Assembly: GCF_002886185.1 (NCBI RefSeq)
Contig: NZ_KZ614146.1
Location: 1,410,930 to 1,474,929 of the forward strand
Origin: Salipaludibacillus neizhouensis
GTDB lineage: Bacteria; Bacillota; Bacilli; Bacillales; Salisediminibacteriaceae
DNA: 64,000 nt
Direction of reading: 5' to 3'
The first letter of the stretch is position 1, and every line of letters starts with the position of its first letter. The notes below the pieces were generated by a model. That model had not been told where the DNA came from and searched no databases. It saw only the letters and a program-made list of their open reading frames with translations. The translations under genes and the position numbers were made by a program. Positions 34,659 to 42,903 of this stretch are shown one piece after another.

Positions 34659-36062
34659 TTACTTCCCTCTTGTAAGTACCTTCAACCCTTGTCCCATATC
34701 TGAAGCAAGGATATAATTGCGGTCAACGAACACACCCCATACATCTGATTGAGCTGGAACATACTGACCAATTTGCGTTGGCTTACTTGGGTTTGAAATG
34801 TCGACCATATAAACCCCGCCAGAATAATGGCTTAAATAAAGAGTATTTCCATGAACTTTCGGGTCGTGGACTGTATTAGCAAACGTCCGTCCATCCTCAA
34901 TGTTATCTACTAAATCTGTTTTAAATTCGCTTAATAGAATTGGATTTGACTTATCTTTGATATCGAAAATACGTGTATAGCCATATGATGATTCAAATCC
35001 TTCTCTAACTGGATTAGAAACCTCTCTCGTTTCAATTAAGATGTTTCCACCTTTAGCAAGTGCTGCAGAGTGGGCAGACCCTTGTTGGTCAGACGCATAA
35101 TCTGTACGACCAAGGTAGACTGGATTTTCAGGATCTTTTATATCAAAGATCACAGTTCCTAAATCCCACATTGAAACGTACGCGTACTGGGCATTGTTAT
35201 CTGTTATGACGCTATGGTTGAAGACAGCTCTTGATTTGCCATGTTCATCTGTCCAATGGTAGCCATTGAATGTGGGATTTGCTTGAATTTCCGGCAACGT
35301 TCTTGGGTCAAATTCCCAAATAGTCTTTGGCTCAGCTGGATTCGTTACATCAACGATTTGGAAGTCTTTTTGTCTACGTTCTTCTGGCTCGTGGTAAGCT
35401 GTACTATAGTAATCTGCATACGGATTTGATGCAAATACTAGTGTACGGTCCCCTTGTTGTGCTAAGTAAAGCTCATGAGTACCGTTTGTCCGATCATACG
35501 TTTCCCAGAACCCTAGTTTTTTAGGATTATAAGGATCAGTTACATCATATAATAGAAATCCACCAGCTGTATCTGCATTGCTATTCAACTGCTGTACACT
35601 AACAACAGCTAAATCTCCTTTAAAGTGCGGTGTATTTACACTTTTGACAATCACTTTTTCTTGCCACGTTCCTGGTACATCATCGTTCGCAAACACAGCT
35701 ACTTCTTTTGGATCTGAAGGATCTTTTAAATCAAAAACACGCACGCCACCGTTCGCACCGTTTGCAATATGGGTTCCTAAATAAGCAAATCCTTTATGTG
35801 CATAAACGTCGGCGGTGTTATTTTGAACACCATTTAATTCACTAATCTGCACGGCAGCTGCCTCACTAAAACTAGAAACCTTCTTCTGGCCATTAAAGCT
35901 CGCCTCTGGCAAACTTTGTACTTGAACATTCGAAAGAACCGTTCGTTCACCTTTTGATACCCCATCAACTTCTAATTCATCATGCGCAAATACTGCTGGC
36001 GCCACTGCAGACATCGCCATGATACACGCCAAAGTCGTGCTTAAAATAACTTTCTTCTTCAA
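34659..36062 (-). CDS. Secreted LVIVD-repeat beta-propeller protein
   Basis: The 467-residue precursor has a clear signal peptide (MKKKVILSTTLACIMAMSAVA, cleavage near VFAHD) followed by repeated propeller blades of the LVIVD type: VRVFDLKDPSDPKEV, FLLYDVTDPYNPKKLGF, FQIVDVTNPAEPKTI, VYMVDISNPSKPTQIG. Such proteins are exported to the surface or medium; their role is mostly unknown. The start is TTG 36062, with GGAGGG six bases before it. It stands alone between relic zones with its own terminator. Confidence 0.87.
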   Translation of the reverse strand: MKKKVILSTTLACIMAMSAVAPAVFAHDELEVDGVSKGERTVLSNVQVQSLPEASFNGQKKVSSFSEAAAVQISELNGVQNNTADVYAHKGFAYLGTHIANGANGGVRVFDLKDPSDPKEVAVFANDDVPGTWQEKVIVKSVNTPHFKGDLAVVSVQQLNSNADTAGGFLLYDVTDPYNPKKLGFWETYDRTNGTHELYLAQQGDRTLVFASNPYADYYSTAYHEPEERRQKDFQIVDVTNPAEPKTIWEFDPRTLPEIQANPTFNGYHWTDEHGKSRAVFNHSVITDNNAQYAYVSMWDLGTVIFDIKDPENPVYLGRTDYASDQQGSAHSAALAKGGNILIETREVSNPVREGFESSYGYTRIFDIKDKSNPILLSEFKTDLVDNIEDGRTFANTVHDPKVHGNTLYLSHYSGGVYMVDISNPSKPTQIGQYVPAQSDVWGVFVDRNYILASDMGQGLKVLTRGK

Positions 36063-36872
36063 TAGAATCCCTCCATGAAATAAAGTTTTGTGTAACGAAG
36101 TATTTCAAGGAAAATTATATCACTAAGATAATTAGTTTTACTATCGTAATTTTCAGATTAATCAAAACTGGTTATATTTAACTATAATGTAACTTAGTAG
36201 TCTATCTTTGCTCCCTTAACAAGCTCGTTCTAGGTAGTATCTATTAACTTTCTCTACCTAACTACTTAATTTCTCTGGAAATCTAGTGTGAGAAATTTAA
36301 CTTCCATTGCTATAGTAGGGAATGTTTTTTGTTTTATCTAGGTATAAAAGAGGAACAATCAAGTTAAATTTAAACGAGAAACATTTATGATTTATCAGAA
36401 ATCCTCGCATCCCAATCACCATGTTCACTGTAATTAAAAATCCAGGTGGTCAAAGGCACACGAACTTCTAGAATAAAGGAACTCTTGCAAGAAACTCTTT
36501 AAACTCTATGCATAGCATAGGACAATCACAAATGCTCATAAGTATCTCTTATCTAAAAGACTTTCTGTACCAAAGAGCAGAATGGAGGAGTTTAACGGGA
36601 ACGATTTCTGTCTTTTATAGGGAGACACTGGATTTGCACCGATTCTTCTTCTTTTCATCGCCATGCCTAGAGTCTCTTCTTTGATGAGATTCTAATAACA
36701 TTCATGAAGTGAGGCAGGGGACGGTTCTCTGCTTCATTTTGTTGGGTTTAGTAAGCCATTAATCAAGTTTTGGACATACTGTAAAATATTGAAAATTGGT
36801 GTTGAAGATGTTGGAAGCTCCGTATATAGTAAGATCATAGGAATGTATGTTCGATTAAAAAGGAGGGTGCCA
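36063..36872. other. 810-base gene-free stretch
   Basis: Nothing recognisable is seen up to 36700. A family C repeat lies at 36711-36735. Bases 36789-36835 (gaaaattggtgttgaagatg onward) resemble 31750-31790, so the family C repeat and its downstream flank are duplicated together. Confidence 0.5.
36711..36735. repeat. Dispersed palindrome, family C
   Basis: gaggcaggggacggttctct then gcttc; see also 31668-31692 and 59437-59461. It precedes the broken Rpn gene. Confidence 0.75.
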
Positions 36873-37714
36873 ATGGCTATTGACCATGATCGTTTATTTA
36901 AGGAGTTATTATCCACGTATTTTGAAGAGTTTATGATTGCATTTTTTCCTGAGGCTTATGAAGAGATTGATTTTAATCACGTAAGATTTCTTTCGGAGGA
37001 ACTCTACACAGATGTGACAGCAGGGGAAAAATACCGGATTGACCTTTTAGCAGAGACGAGGCTGAAAGGAGAAGAAGCCTTGATCATCGTTCATATGGAA
37101 CCTCAAAGTTATGTGCAAAAGAAATTTAACGAACGCATGTTTATTTATTTTAGCCGATTGTATGAAAAATATCGATGCAAGATCCTCCCCATTGCCATAT
37201 TTAGTAACGATATGATCCGTGATGAAACCGCTACCTTTCAGCTAACCTTTCCGTTTGCTAATATACTAGACTTTAAATTTTTAAAACTAGAACTAAAAAA
37301 CAAAATTGGCGTGATTATATCCGTACACCAAACCCTGTCGCTGCTGCATTGCTCTCCAAAATGGGCTATACTGAAGATGAGCGAGTTGAAGTGAAAAAAG
37401 AGTTTTTACGTATGATTGTAAAAATGAATATAGATATGGCTAGACAAACGCTAATTACCGGATTTTTCGAAACGTATATCCAACTGACGCCCACAGAAGA
37501 AGAACAATTAATGAATGAGGTGAAACAAATGGACAAAAAGGAAGGAGAGAAAGTCATGGAAGTAATGGTTTCTTATGAGCGGAAAGGCGTGGAGAAAGGA
37601 AAAACGTCAATAGCAAAGAATATGCTAAAAAAAGAAATGGAAGTAGATCTTATTGTTGAATTGACGGGACTTAATAAAGAGGAAGTATTGAAGTTGAAAG
37701 AGGAGATGGATTGA
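36873..37714 (+). pseudogene. Frameshifted Rpn family recombination-promoting nuclease
   Basis: The first part (MAIDHDRLFKELLSTYFEEF, then RIDLLAE and LIIVHMEPQ) gives the Rpn/PDDEXK_2 nuclease core with D ... E/H-x-E-like residues. Near 37300, in an A-rich run, the frame changes; the other frame continues WRDYIRTPNPVAAALLSKMG and the charged C-terminal domain to 37714. A single-base change would restore one protein of about 280 residues. GGAGGG precedes ATG 36873. These genes are often transposon-like and commonly frameshifted; a sequencing error in the homopolymer is also possible. Confidence 0.8.
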
Positions 37715-38119
37715 ATCAGGGAACGAATTTTTGGTGGCTGCCCCACTAATGTAACGTTTTACAGTGGTGGGGGCAGGCACTTTTTTCAGATTTTCATTAT
37801 GGAGTCGTTGAAGTTTTAAAGGAAGAATATGATTGTATACTCCTGCTAAGAATGAACCTCATCGTCACTGTATTTACAAAAGAATATACAGAATAATAAA
37901 ATTGCTTTCCGTTTAATCTAATGTGTAAACTATATAAACATATCTCTGAAATGAATACCATTTGGCGATGATTTATTTTACTAAGTTTTTATTGTTTTTA
38001 TTGATATATGCAAAGTTAGCAGTACACTATTAAAGTAATAAGGTTTACTTTAGTAAAATAAGGTATATTATATTTGTTGAATAGATTATTTTTAAAGAAA
38101 AGAAAAGTAGGTGAACAAA
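37715..38119. other. 405-base intergenic stretch
   Basis: Apart from the family B repeat at 37738-37785, nothing is recognised. The final part probably carries the promoter of the small gene at 38120. Confidence 0.45.
37738..37785 (+). repeat. Dispersed hairpin repeat, family B
   Basis: GCCCCACTAATGTAA and TTACAGTGGTGGGGGC arms are followed by aggcacttttttc. It begins 24 bases after the Rpn stop and may act as its terminator. Confidence 0.75.
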
Positions 38120-38269
38120 GTGGGGAAATATCAATTGGATTCCAAAAGTAAGGCAGCAGTGACAAAGTTTCATGAAAAACAGAAGTCTGCCAAATTTGAT
38201 AAAAAGCAACAAATTGAAAAAATACGTGCGGAGTATTTGAAAAAGAAGCAAAAACAAACAGATAAATAA
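38120..38269 (+). CDS. Small basic hypothetical protein, 49 residues
   Basis: A GTG start at 38120 lies six bases after AGGTG, and the product (starting VGKYQLDSKSKAAVTKFHEK) is Lys/Gln-rich with a helical, charged pattern through to KKKQKQTDK. A strong terminator follows at once. I do not recognise a family, although small proteins of this look occur in Bacillaceae. It could bind nucleic acid or ribosomes. Site, frame and terminator support a real gene. Confidence 0.6.
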   Translation: MGKYQLDSKSKAAVTKFHEKQKSAKFDKKQQIEKIRAEYLKKKQKQTDK

Positions 38270-38277
38270 TATGAATG

Positions 38278-38311
38278 AAAACATAGGAAGACTAAAACCT
38301 CCCTATGTTTT
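38278..38311 (+). terminator. Terminator after the small basic protein gene
   Basis: AAAACATAGG and CCTATGTTTTT arms around 13 bases, ending in a T-run. Confidence 0.8.
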
Positions 38312-38335
38312 TCTTATTCGAAATTCTTTTTTGGG

Positions 38336-38377
38336 TGGACCACACATCTTAACCTTATCTAAGGTGTGTGGTCTTTT
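38336..38377. terminator. Second hairpin, terminator-like
   Basis: GACCACAC and GTGTGGTC arms followed by TTTTCG. It may serve the minus-strand side or be a backup. Confidence 0.6.
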
Positions 38378-38469
38378 CGTATCAACTGCTTTCCTTATCT
38401 GACGTTTTGTATTTATTTTTCATTTTCTGAGCTGATGGGATACTTATAATCATTAATAAAAATAATGAC

Positions 38470-38508
38470 AAACATCCTGTGAGATAATCGATCTGCACAG
38501 GATGTTTT
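38470..38508. terminator. Third hairpin, terminator-like
   Basis: AACATCCTGTG and CACAGGATGTT arms followed by TTTG, with A-rich sequence on the other side. It lies just after the stop of the leftward YeeE relic. Confidence 0.65.
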
Positions 38509-38563
38509 TGAATTTTTGGTTGTCTGTTAGGGTACCGGGAGAAAAAATACATACGATATTGGC

Positions 38564-39210
38564 TTATTTAGATGCTAGAAAAGGAATTTTCCGGCTGATG
38601 ATGTAGGCTGTATAAACCCCGGTTACTGCCATGCCTGTCCAGATCCAGGCATGCAAACTCATGGATGCGACACCACTGAAATAAGCGCCTACGTTGGCTC
38701 CCGATGATATAGTTGCTCCGTAACCCATAGGTATACCCCCTAACAGGTAATACCCGCCATTCGAATGGTAATCTTCGCGAAACGAAAAAGACCAGCAAGT
38801 GCCATCGTAAGGAGTGCACATGTTATTATTCCGAAATTTAATACACTAATACTGCTAGTGAAAACGGAATCGGTTAGTTCGTGAACAGGTTCCTGTTCTC
38901 CCCAGTAACTCCATGATACAGGATCAAATCCCATTTGATCAGCGAGCTTTGAGCCCCATAGGGTAAATGCACCTGTTACTTTCCAAGGGCTGCCTTGTAC
39001 CATAAGCACTGCGGCATTTAATAGGGTGAAGGCTGTAGCACCGACCCAGATTGGCCAAGTTCGAAACAGAATTTCCGTCCGATTTGTACCGCGAGGCATC
39101 GGTGGAAGGGGAGGTGGTAGTTTCCGTTTATGGTGTAAATAGGTTCCGATAATAACGGTGGCAAAGATGACGGCTTGAAGAAGCCATGCGTCTGTGATCT
39201 TTGGTTCCTG
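38564..39210 (-). pseudogene. Truncated and frameshifted YeeE/YedE family transporter
   Basis: Read leftward from about 39210, the frame gives ITDAWLLQAVIFATVIIG, then FRTWPIWVGATAFTLLNAAV and LWGSKLADQMG, all typical of the YeeE/YedE (DUF395) sulfur-compound transporter family. Near 38770 the frame changes and continues REDYHSNGGYYLLGGIPMGYG to the normal C-terminus. The N-terminal half of the usual 350-400 residues is absent; the gene stops exactly at a family B repeat (39208-39264). It is not functional. Confidence 0.82.
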
Positions 39211-39264
39211 GCCCCCAGTGCGTTAAAATGTTAACGCACTGGGGGTCAGGCGCTTTTTTTCTGA
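39208..39264 (+). repeat. Dispersed hairpin repeat, family B
   Basis: CCCCCAGTGCGTTAA and TTAACGCACTGGGGG form a perfect long stem, followed by tcaggcgctttttttc. It sits at the truncated end of the YeeE relic. Confidence 0.85.
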
Positions 39265-39429
39265 AAGTAAATTTTGTAGAAGTCGCCAATATTATATTAG
39301 ATTTGATTCCACCATCGAAAAGAAGGTTTGCAGAAAAACTTAAGATGAAGATGTAAAACTAATTATAAAGCTGCCGAGCTAATTCGTGACCTTGACACTC
39401 ACTTGGAAAGTACAATCGTAACTGCTAAA

Positions 39430-39653
39430 CTAAAATGGACAGTCCAGATTGGGCTGTAATGCTAGAAAAAGAGGGAACCAAAAAGCCTTATTTTGTGGTT
39501 GTAACTAAGGGTAGTACTGACAAGTTAGATCTTAGGTTAAGTGAACAAGGAAAGATAGGCTGTGGTCGTAAACACTCTCCGTGTTTCCGTGTTAGAAACG
39601 AATGTCGAGTATAAGCTAGTTGATAGCTACGATTCATTAAAAGCGAATTTATA
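39430..39653 (+). pseudogene. C-terminal relic of a type III restriction enzyme Res subunit
   Basis: One frame reads DSPDWAVMLEKEG, then YFVVVTKGSTD, LRLSEQGKIGCGRKH. After a frame change near 39585 it reads LETNVEYKLVDSYDSLKANL and a stop. This is the PD-(D/E)XK nuclease end of type III Res subunits (xPDWAV ... E/V-TKG). The helicase part is gone. Bases 39290-39370 carry another short coding-like stretch. The second YdbC gene follows 72 bases later. Confidence 0.72.
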
Positions 39654-39725
39654 GTTAATTGTTTAAAAAGACTAAATATTGAAGTAGCTAACATTAAAAC
39701 TATAATTTAGGAGGGCGTAGAAATC

Positions 39726-39944
39726 ATGGCAGAAATCAAATACGAAATTGTTGAACAATTAGGAGTATTATCCGAGTCTTCTAAGGGATGGAAAAAAGAA
39801 TTAAACCTCGTAAGTTGGAATGGAAGGGACCCAAAATATGATATTCGAGAGTGGTCCCCGGATCATGAAAAAATGGGGAAAGGGATAACTTTAACGAAAG
39901 AAGAAGTTGAATCTCTCACAAGAATATTGAAAGGACATCGATGA
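39726..39944 (+). CDS. YdbC family protein (PC4-like single-stranded DNA binding), copy 2
   Basis: The 72-residue product differs from the copy at 7058 in only a few residues (DIREW for DVREW and the last residues). The leader (gactaaatattgaagtagct, and taggaggg site) and 30 bases after the stop are also shared with copy 1. It probably binds single-stranded DNA like the rest of the family. Both copies follow remains of helicase-containing defence genes, here a type III Res relic, suggesting that the gene travels with such systems. Confidence 0.87.
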   Translation: MAEIKYEIVEQLGVLSESSKGWKKELNLVSWNGRDPKYDIREWSPDHEKMGKGITLTKEEVESLTRILKGHR

Positions 39945-40049
39945 AAAATGTCTGAAAGATCTTTTCGGTTGGTCTAGCATACAGACATATGTGTTTGCGA
40001 TTCATAAAGACACAAACAAGTCCTTATCACAGATTCGAGAGTAATATAT

Positions 40050-40092
40050 GAGTGTAAGCGTAAAATAGTCCACATCTATTTTACGCTTACAG
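40050..40092. terminator. Long hairpin at the end of the 5'-nucleotidase gene
   Basis: TGTAAGCGTAAAATAG pairs with CTATTTTACGCTTACA around 7 bases. There is no strong T-run, but its place after the leftward nucleotidase gene suggests transcript end or stability. Confidence 0.6.
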
Positions 40093-40128
40093 AAAAAGGG
40101 CATTTCTTTTCAAGGACGTAGATTCGAC

Positions 40129-41640
40129 TTATTGAATTACCTGTATTCTTTTATCTAGGCTTGCGTTAATCGTACCTAGCTTGCTTGCATATTGTATCAG
40201 AACTTCCGCATCTGTTTGAGCATTGGTGTCGTCTATTAGAATCTCGCTTTCGGCAAACATTGTATAGCCATCTCCACCATTGAAAATATAATTTGGCATG
40301 GCAACGAGATAGTCTTTTTCTAAATCAATGGGTTCATTGTTAATTGTAATTGACTGCACCCTTGCTCCAACTGGAAGATTTGGATTATAGGAATATTGGA
40401 TTCCGGATACTTGTAAAAATCCTCCTCCTAAACTTTCTACATGTGAAACACTGTTCTCAAACGCAGCTTGAATTGTCTCTCCTTTTACATTACTAAGAAT
40501 TATTTTATTGCCAAAAGGTAAAATTGAGTATGCATCTCGTAATGAGAATTCTCCAGCAGGAATACTTGTACGAATTCCGCCGCCATTCATTAGCCCAATA
40601 TCCGCGTTAAAATGATCGCGATAACTATCAGCCACAAAATTACCAATATTGGTTTCCTTGTATCTTGATTCATGATTATTTCCATAAGCTAAAGGATTAT
40701 CTAATTGCGCAATCGTTTGACCTAGATCTTCTTCCAGTTTGTTTTGGTAATAGTCAGCTAACGCTTTTAATTCTGGGTCTTCCGGAACGGTGTGATCAAC
40801 TTCAATAACAGTAGGAATGAGGCTAATATCCTTCGCATGTTTCGTAATATCTAAGCGAATCATCGAACCGATATTTCCTTCTGATGCTAATATATAATCG
40901 TTACCATGTTCTATAATAAAGGACCTGTCCTCTGCTTTTTCCTCTGTAAATACGGCGTCAACTTCTGGTACAGCATCTAGCAATTGCTTGTCCTTCTCAA
41001 GCGATTCCTGTGTCAATGCAATAATCACATCAATTTTTTGTGTATTTTTGATTTGCTCGACAGCTTTTTTAGCTGAAGAAATAATATCCTGCTGAATAAT
41101 CTTCCCGTCATTTGTTGTCGTATACATGTCATCCGTTAAGCCGATTATTCCAATTTTAATACCACGTTGATTGATAATTTGATAGGTTGGCAGACTAGCA
41201 AATGCATTACCTTCTATATCTGTTAAATTAGACGTAATCCATTGAAATTTTGATGCTTTAACTAACTGCTCAGTCACCTCAGAACCGAAGTCAAAATCAT
41301 GCTGTCCAAAATTGGCAATATCAATTTCTATTTGATTAAAAGCTTCTACAATTGGAAACCCCTTGTATACACCACCAAAGAGTGTTCCACCACCTAAATC
41401 ACCACCAAAAGCAACGGAGGTATGTTTATTATCTTCTTTCACACGATCGATTACAGTTTTCAGTCTAGCGACACCACCACGGTCGCCATAATCGTTTACA
41501 ACAGGGCTAATTTCGTGGGCATCATTAAAATATAATATAGTTGCTTTTCTTGGTTCCTTCGCATCTGTAGGACTTGATTGTATAAGAAAAGTACACAAAA
41601 ATAGGGTTACACATGATAAAACAATCACAAGTTTCTTCAT
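40129..41640 (-). CDS. Secreted bifunctional metallophosphatase/5'-nucleotidase
   Basis: The 503-residue precursor has a signal peptide (MKKLVIVLSCVTLFLCTFL, cleavage near TDAKE). The metallophosphatase domain follows, with metal-site motifs FNDAHE, GGDLGGG and ANFGQHDFDFG. The canonical family motif is GNHEFD, and here the N is replaced by Q (GQHD). The C-terminal 5'-nucleotidase domain has NIGNFVADSYR and GLMNGGGIRTSI. It would hydrolyse nucleotides outside the cell to recover nucleoside and phosphate. GGAGG precedes the ATG. It stands alone. The Asn-to-Gln change in a metal ligand could alter activity. Confidence 0.87.
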   Translation of the reverse strand: MKKLVIVLSCVTLFLCTFLIQSSPTDAKEPRKATILYFNDAHEISPVVNDYGDRGGVARLKTVIDRVKEDNKHTSVAFGGDLGGGTLFGGVYKGFPIVEAFNQIEIDIANFGQHDFDFGSEVTEQLVKASKFQWITSNLTDIEGNAFASLPTYQIINQRGIKIGIIGLTDDMYTTTNDGKIIQQDIISSAKKAVEQIKNTQKIDVIIALTQESLEKDKQLLDAVPEVDAVFTEEKAEDRSFIIEHGNDYILASEGNIGSMIRLDITKHAKDISLIPTVIEVDHTVPEDPELKALADYYQNKLEEDLGQTIAQLDNPLAYGNNHESRYKETNIGNFVADSYRDHFNADIGLMNGGGIRTSIPAGEFSLRDAYSILPFGNKIILSNVKGETIQAAFENSVSHVESLGGGFLQVSGIQYSYNPNLPVGARVQSITINNEPIDLEKDYLVAMPNYIFNGGDGYTMFAESEILIDDTNAQTDAEVLIQYASKLGTINASLDKRIQVIQ

Positions 41641-41929
41641 CTCTCATCCTCCAATTTTTCTATCTTATAAATAAGTATAGCTTTTTAATATATAGAGATT
41701 ATGAAAGATGGATAAACTTTGAGTAAAGAAAATGTTACCCACCTTTAGATTTTAAATAAAGTCGTACCGTTTAACAAAGTTATACAGTTCTATCCCCTTT
41801 GGATTTTTTATTAAAAGGAATGTTTTCGTTGTATATCTCCAACTGGACCATGGGGATCAAAATAGCTTAACTGATATTCATATTCTTTGTTGTTGATAAC
41901 CATTTTTCCCCCACATGTTTTGAGAGCAT

Positions 41930-42178
41930 TCCTACCATTATGATAGTTTCGATGCCAAATATGAAACCTTAAAATATACAAAACCAAAAGAATGTAAAGA
42001 ATGTTCACTAGCAAATGAAGGTATTTGTAAAAGGTATATAAGATAAAAATCACAACAGACTTCCGAAAATATACATAACCAGCACGAGGGTCAAAGGTAT
42101 GCAAGACCCTTTTCGCCGTTCTGCGGTAGAACGTGTGAACGGATATCTGAAAGAATATTTTCAATTGAACAACGTTTA
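41930..42178 (+). pseudogene. IS1182-like transposase C-terminal relic
   Basis: In changing frames the plus strand reads ECSLANEGICK, VYKIKITTDFRKYT, PARGSK and AVERVNGYLKEYFQLNN. This order (Cys-rich piece, ITTD.R.Y..PARGS, then RVNGYLK) is the end of IS1182-type DDE transposases. Several stops and shifts make it inactive. The long minus-strand frame over it is a shadow. Confidence 0.7.
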
Positions 42179-42204
42179 AAGAGCTGGTGCCTGGTGTGGT
42201 CAAG

Positions 42205-42430
42205 CCCCCTAAATATGGACAATAATAAAAATCGGCAAATTACTAGTATAGAAACTTTGGATTAGTTAATTTATTCATACTAAAAAATAGTAATTTAGTG
42301 GACTCAAACAGCTTTCAAATAATTTAATAAATACTTTTTCGGAGCTATAAGTCCTAGTTTATATTGGCTTCGTTTTTCATTGTAATACTCATATATTTGT
42401 TCAAATTCTGTTCTAACGAATTTTATTTAG
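42205..42430 (-). pseudogene. IS3-type transposase C-terminal relic with IS end
   Basis: Read leftward it gives RTEFEQIYEYYNEKRSQYKL, then GLIAPKKYL, resembling the last residues of IS3-family OrfB (YYN.KR.Q ... P..Y). It then stops. The leftmost bases (gtccatatttaggggg on the minus strand) look like an IS3-type terminal inverted repeat. The other end of the element is absent. Confidence 0.6.
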
Positions 42431-42451
42431 AAGAGTCCTCCTTAGAGCTCC

Positions 42452-42679
42452 ATGCACCATAAACTGTTTGACCGCGGTGTATTCACAATCAACTCATCCA
42501 GGAAACTACTAGTCTCAGAAGAAGCAAATGGGACTAATGGTTTTGATGAGTGGCTTATGAGTTTTCATGGCAGAGAAATCCGTTCACCAGTCCATCCCGC
42601 CTACGCTCCACAAGAAAGTTTTATGAATTGGCATGTCAGCGAAGTTTTTAAAGGACCGGAGCGGTATTTTGGGAATTAA
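42452..42679 (+). pseudogene. HNH restriction endonuclease relic, copy 2
   Basis: The 75-codon frame (MHHKLFDRGVFTINSSRKLL, then GFDEWLMSFHGREIRSPVHP and FMNWHVSEVFKGPERYF) matches the C-terminal end of HNH endonucleases annotated as phosphorothioated-DNA-binding restriction enzymes. The preceding codons, which should hold the N-terminal DNA-binding domain and the first HNH residues, are replaced by the IS3 relic. No ribosome binding site is seen. A shorter relic of the same part is at 31.6 kb. Confidence 0.7.
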
Positions 42680-42903
42680 GGAGAATTCGTACATAAAAGA
42701 TAATCGTTTTATGAACAGATTCAAGAGCATTCTCATTGTGCCCTTATAAAAGTAGGAAAAGATCACTATGGAAAAACAAGTGATCTAAGTTAGAAACCAA
42801 CCTTCCCAGTTAATACCAGTGTTGTAATTGCTGTTTTTTCGAAGAATCTATGGAATAAGTATTAGTAATTAACATTATAAAATACAAATAAAGGAGTTTT
42901 CCT

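Larger units (their letters stand above)
41641..42451. other. 810-base region of transposase relics
   Basis: It contains an IS1182-like transposase relic on the plus strand (41930-42178) and an IS3-type transposase C-terminal relic on the minus strand (42205-42430). No intact gene is present. Confidence 0.6.

Noticed and set aside
41811-42203. Minus-strand frame of 130 codons
   Set aside because: It is the shadow of the plus-strand IS1182-like transposase relic.
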